From Corynebacterium aurimucosum (GTDB lineage: Bacteria > Actinomycetota > Actinomycetes > Mycobacteriales > Mycobacteriaceae), in contig NZ_CP047048.1 in assembly GCF_030408555.1 (NCBI RefSeq), positions 1-64,000 on the forward strand: 64,000 nucleotides of DNA, given 5' to 3'. The notes under the pieces are model-generated. The model saw nothing but the letters and a program-made list of their open reading frames with translations. It made no database searches and was not told the origin of the DNA. The first letter of the stretch is position 1. The number at the start of each line of letters is the position of its first letter. Below are positions 61,094 through 64,000 of this stretch, in pieces. The position numbers were made by a program, and so were the translations under genes.

Positions 61094-61806
61094 CATCCGT
61101 GCATACACGGATGGTGACTTCTTTTGGTTTGACGTCCTGCCTGGCAGACACATTTTCCCTAAAGCGATTCTTGCTGATCAAGTCCGTGGGGGTCGCTTTG
61201 CGACTTTCTCTTCGCGAACGTTGTTGAATGCGTCCTAACCTTGAAGGATACAAGTTACCGGTCGCGACATTGGGGTTGCCAAACGCTGGTAAGCATTGTG
61301 GGATGGCGGGTTTAGGGGGCTGGTCCGGAACTTGATGATCAAAGATCCTGAAAACAATCATTGTTTTGTTGGGGCCATTGAGGGATACAACAGATTAGCT
61401 GCTGTTCAATCAAGCCGGGGTGCTGAAGGTGAATTGAATCTTGGCGTCTGACTGGTGGCCCATTTGGATTGGTATCTCAGTCAGAGTTTTTCGAATCATT
61501 CCGAACATGTTGCGCTACAAATCCGAGGGAATCCCTCCCTGTTACCTGGGGAAACACCTTGTTGTAATTTTTTTATTCCATTTTCTATGCAGATGCCGGC
61601 TCCATCCGGTAATCTCAGTAGTGGTTTCAGGGATAAGTCAGCTTGGAGCCTTGGGACATTACTGACTTTTACACGAAGCGAGCCCGGGACTAACCACTCC
61701 CAATATGGGCCCAACCACCGTAACGTGTGCAGCGAAGTATTCGCTGCTGCCGGGAAACCGGTGATGATTGTTAGATCATTTCGGATGGTGTAAAGGAGTT
61801 CGCTTC
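61094..61806. other. Region of coding debris before the last module
   Basis: No intact recognised gene. The plus strand gives MIKDPENNHCFVGAIEGYNR, a stop, and then a 112-codon open stretch at 61455-61793. These pieces are in one frame across a TGA at about 61449, so they may be one decayed gene. A short open stretch near 61130-61220 is also seen. I recognise none of them. Confidence 0.35.
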
Positions 61807-62040
61807 ATGGAAATTCCGCCCCCACATTTCGGCCGGAGAAAAACACGTGTAGTCTCCGCGGATGAGTCAGTCCGTGTCGAGCTCATGCTCCCTGCCCCGA
61901 TAGTCCAACGTTTGGCCTCTGAGTCTGCGGAAATTGGCTGCTCAATGTCACGAATTATGAGGCGCTGGCTGCGGGATCTCGAGGTGCTCGACTGTGGGAC
62001 AGAAGAGTCGTATGAGGCAAAAGGGGGCAAGCCGACCTAA
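61807..62040 (+). CDS. Small ribbon-helix-helix-like DNA-binding protein
   Basis: 77 residues from the ATG at 61807. ESVRVELMLPAPIVQRLASE followed by EIGCSMSRIMRRWLRDLEVL has the strand-helix-helix layout of RHH proteins. It precedes the recombinase-like gene by 216 bases on the same strand. A regulator or DNA-end-binding role is inferred. Confidence 0.55.
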   Translation: MEIPPPHFGRRKTRVVSADESVRVELMLPAPIVQRLASESAEIGCSMSRIMRRWLRDLEVLDCGTEESYEAKGGKPT

Positions 62041-62070
62041 TAGCAATTATCGGACAAATCCGAAGCAAAA

Positions 62071-62101
62071 TCAGGGCCCGATCCTGCAAGATCGCGCCCT
62101 G
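62071..62101 (+). terminator. Hairpin after the RHH-like gene
   Basis: CAGGGC..GATC pairs with GATC..GCCCTG around CCTGCAA, but only a few T follow. It could end the small gene's transcript. Confidence 0.45.
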
Positions 62102-62256
62102 TGGTCGCCGACGTTCTGCAAAACGTTGAGCGAAAGAATCCAATCAATTCACTGCAAGTTACATGAATGGAGATGCGTCTATCTTGTCATGCCTCAAAAT
62201 ATTTAGCAACAGTGCCACTCGATCCAATGCCTCAAGCATGAGGGCGGTGAGCGCGC

Positions 62257-63333
62257 GTGGGTAGATTTACTGCACTTGCAGCAGCACCAGCGGTCGTTGA
62301 GGAATCAATGCGTAGCAGTATTCCAACTGTGTCGGTGATAGGTCAGGCATCCCCGTCGAGGGTGCGCCGACTTACTCGGCGCACGCTTCCTGATACGGAT
62401 CGCTATCTGAGACTGAGGGAGATCGGAATCCAGCGTCCAGCGGGACCGCTGCGGAGTGAGGCTATTGACCGTGCAGCGCTTGTCCAAGCGCACACCCGAG
62501 CTATAGATGAGGTTGCTGATGTCAAGGCTGCGCGTGTTGTAGCGCGATATCTCTACGATGAGGCGATTGTTTTCGGCTCGGTTGACGAAGAACGAGCGCT
62601 GACACGCCCTGCAGTGGATAAATGGCTTTTCCGGGATGACGTCTTTTCTCGCAGGTCACAGCGCACTTACCGGACAATCCTCTATGCTGCAGGCCGGACG
62701 TTGTATCCTCATGAATTTCCTGAGCCGCATCGTCAGCGAGGGCCGCGCCGCAAGGCCGTTCCGGCCGCGAAAACATCCCTGGAGAATGAGCTGTATGCGA
62801 TTGCTCCGAGCCTGCGACCGGTGCTGCGCGCGCAACTGCTGACGATCTTAGATCTGACTACGGGCGCGGGGCTGTCGTCTCAGGAGATCCGTCACCTGCG
62901 AGGAAGCGACATCTCCCTTCTTGAGCTGCCCGAATGCACTGCTGTTCAGATTGCGGTGCGAAAGCGGGGTGTTGTCTCTCGTGTGGTGCCGGTCGTGTGT
63001 CCCGTTCGAGGGCATCGTCTTTTGACTCGGGCACGCGAGGTCGGCAGCGGCTTTGTATTCCCTATTGTGGGGAATTCCATGCCTAGGAATGCAATCTGTC
63101 ATGTCTCGGAGGAGCTCGTTGAGCAGGGCTTTCCTGGATTTAATGCGGCGGCGCTGAGGAATCGTTGGGTGGTAAAACTGGCCTCTGACCCGGGGGTCCC
63201 GGCGGCGATGCTGATGAAAATGGCAGGCATCGCGGACCTGCGGGTGCTGCATGATCTGGAAGCGGATCTCCCGAAGTTTTCACCGGAAGACGAGGCAAAA
63301 GCCTTGCTGCACTGCGAAGGGGAGGACCTCTGA
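62257..63333 (+). CDS. Tyrosine-recombinase-like protein lacking catalytic residues
   Basis: 358 residues with a GTG start at 62257; an ATG at 62308 preceded by GAGGA is an alternative. The C-terminal half has the layout of a phage integrase domain: LDLTTGAGLSSQEIRHLRGSDI (box I), a beta-hairpin with RKRGVVSRVVPV, and AAALRNRWVVKLASDPGVP (box II). However the box I Arg is Ser, the box II His is Ala, the LGH motif reads MAG and no nucleophile Tyr follows. It may be a DNA-binding accessory factor of a mobile element rather than an enzyme. Its stop overlaps the next gene. Confidence 0.6.
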   Translation: MGRFTALAAAPAVVEESMRSSIPTVSVIGQASPSRVRRLTRRTLPDTDRYLRLREIGIQRPAGPLRSEAIDRAALVQAHTRAIDEVADVKAARVVARYLYDEAIVFGSVDEERALTRPAVDKWLFRDDVFSRRSQRTYRTILYAAGRTLYPHEFPEPHRQRGPRRKAVPAAKTSLENELYAIAPSLRPVLRAQLLTILDLTTGAGLSSQEIRHLRGSDISLLELPECTAVQIAVRKRGVVSRVVPVVCPVRGHRLLTRAREVGSGFVFPIVGNSMPRNAICHVSEELVEQGFPGFNAAALRNRWVVKLASDPGVPAAMLMKMAGIADLRVLHDLEADLPKFSPEDEAKALLHCEGEDL

Positions 63334-64000
63334 TGACCGTTGCAGTGCAGGAGCAAAGGGTGATGATCTCTCCGGACTATGTGGACAGCTGCGCGGCTGT
63401 GATAGAAAAATCTGGAGCGCATCGGATGATCGAATTTTATTTTTCCCAGGACCGTGGCGTGGGCGGACGGAGATCCACCGGCCCGAAATACTCAATGCTG
63501 GGGGTGCTCACCGTGGGTTTGGCCCTGATTGGGATTCGGCGTGTTCCTACGATGGCGGAGATCTGGCGCACCCTATGGACCCTAGACCCCGCCCAACAGG
63601 ACCGGCTTGATCTAGACCTTTCTTGCGGCGAGGGCACCTACAGAGCTTTTGCCATGTGGCTAACGCGGCGGCTTGAGCCACTTGATTCACTGCCGGAGGC
63701 TCCTGCGCGCCGTGTGAAAAATGGTGATCATCGTCGAATGATGGCCGCGCGTTCTCCGGAGCAAGAGCAAGCCTCTGAGATTGCGTCCGAGAGACTTCAT
63801 CAGGTTGTCAACGCTCTGGTGGCAGGCTCAATCCACGAGCAAGCCCCCAAAGGATATCGCGGCGATATCATCGCCGACGAGACGATTATTGATTTGGCGG
63901 GTCAGTCGATGGGGTTAGGCAGCCGCGATACGAAACGTCGCGGAGCGGCGTACTCGGGTGCCTACTACATTCGAGATCGCGAAGATCACTCCCTGCATTC
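63333..64000 (+). CDS. Unrecognised protein, possible DDE-type transposase, cut by window end
   Basis: The frame opens with ATG at 63333, sharing its A with the upstream TGA, and runs open for 222 codons to the window end. The N-terminal part is helical (MLGVLTVGLALIGIRRVPTM). Near residue 185 it reads GYRGDIIADETIIDLAG and then YSGAYYIRD, resembling the first Asp region of an RNase H-fold transposase. The assignment is weak because the remaining acidic residues lie outside. Tight coupling to the recombinase-like gene implies a shared process. Confidence 0.5.
   Translation, partial: MTVAVQEQRVMISPDYVDSCAAVIEKSGAHRMIEFYFSQDRGVGGRRSTGPKYSMLGVLTVGLALIGIRRVPTMAEIWRTLWTLDPAQQDRLDLDLSCGEGTYRAFAMWLTRRLEPLDSLPEAPARRVKNGDHRRMMAARSPEQEQASEIASERLHQVVNALVAGSIHEQAPKGYRGDIIADETIIDLAGQSMGLGSRDTKRRGAAYSGAYYIRDREDHSLH

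Noticed and set aside
61065..61361. Minus-strand open frame of 98 codons beside element D
   Set aside because: It begins outside and runs into the IS end, with Arg/Pro-rich unnatural composition.

Overview
The window looks like the dnaA end of a Corynebacterium chromosome. The genus call rests on gene order: dnaA-dnaN-recF-dciA-gyrB, then gyrA with a DUF3566 protein and tRNA-Ile/tRNA-Ala, and later ppiA-rhomboid and crgA-pknB-pknA-pbpA-rodA-pstP-fhaB-fhaA. GyrA numbering (Ser87/Asp91 in the quinolone region), high GC and corynebacterial-type insertion sequences agree with this. I cannot fix the species; a skin commensal of the C. striatum/aurimucosum type is plausible.

Layout. 1-11.8 kb: replication core. 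The dnaA-dnaN gap carries DnaA boxes and is the conventional oriC. Between gyrB and gyrA lie small minus-strand genes, including a ribbon-helix-helix/Doc-like pair with a palindromic operator. 11.9-14.9 kb: tRNA-Ile(GAT) and tRNA-Ala(TGC), then a cluster of three short related mobile remnants, one split by an intact ISL3-family element with a perfect 8-bp target duplication. 15-26.9 kb: ordinary chromosome with a secreted polysaccharide deacetylase, tRNA-Ala(CGC), an acetyltransferase, a strongly asymmetric ABC exporter pair, a Lys/Ala-rich membrane protein, metF-metE, a HAD phosphatase, cyclophilin and rhomboid protease. 26.85-27.11 kb: a second, richer cluster of DnaA boxes arranged as inverted pairs. 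27.2-32.2 kb: a truncated ABC ATPase, a toxin-antitoxin pair, an IS481-family element with a 15-bp target duplication, a histidine kinase/secreted peptide/response regulator operon, and crgA. 32.2-41.3 kb: the Ser/Thr kinase-phosphatase and cell-wall elongation operon, then tRNA-Leu(CAG).

From 41.3 kb (immediately after tRNA-Leu) to the end the window is accessory DNA. It holds a VOC protein with a divergent WYL regulator, many IS3-family copies nested in and joined to each other, two tandem secretory lipases (one frameshifted), a Pls-type membrane peptide synthetase with a downstream membrane acyltransferase, another decayed IS3 element, and a final module of a small DNA-binding-like protein, a tyrosine-recombinase-like protein without catalytic residues, and a co-translated protein that runs off the end.

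How the parts work together: the first 11 kb make the replication initiator, clamp, repair, helicase-loading and topoisomerase proteins. The 32-41 kb operon couples peptidoglycan synthases (RodA, PbpA) to phospho-signalling (PknA/B, PstP, FHA readers). The most striking accessory locus is the two-gene Pls/acyltransferase operon, whose adenylation pocket residues read like a lysine-type code. This suggests a membrane-bound maker of a cationic homopolymer.
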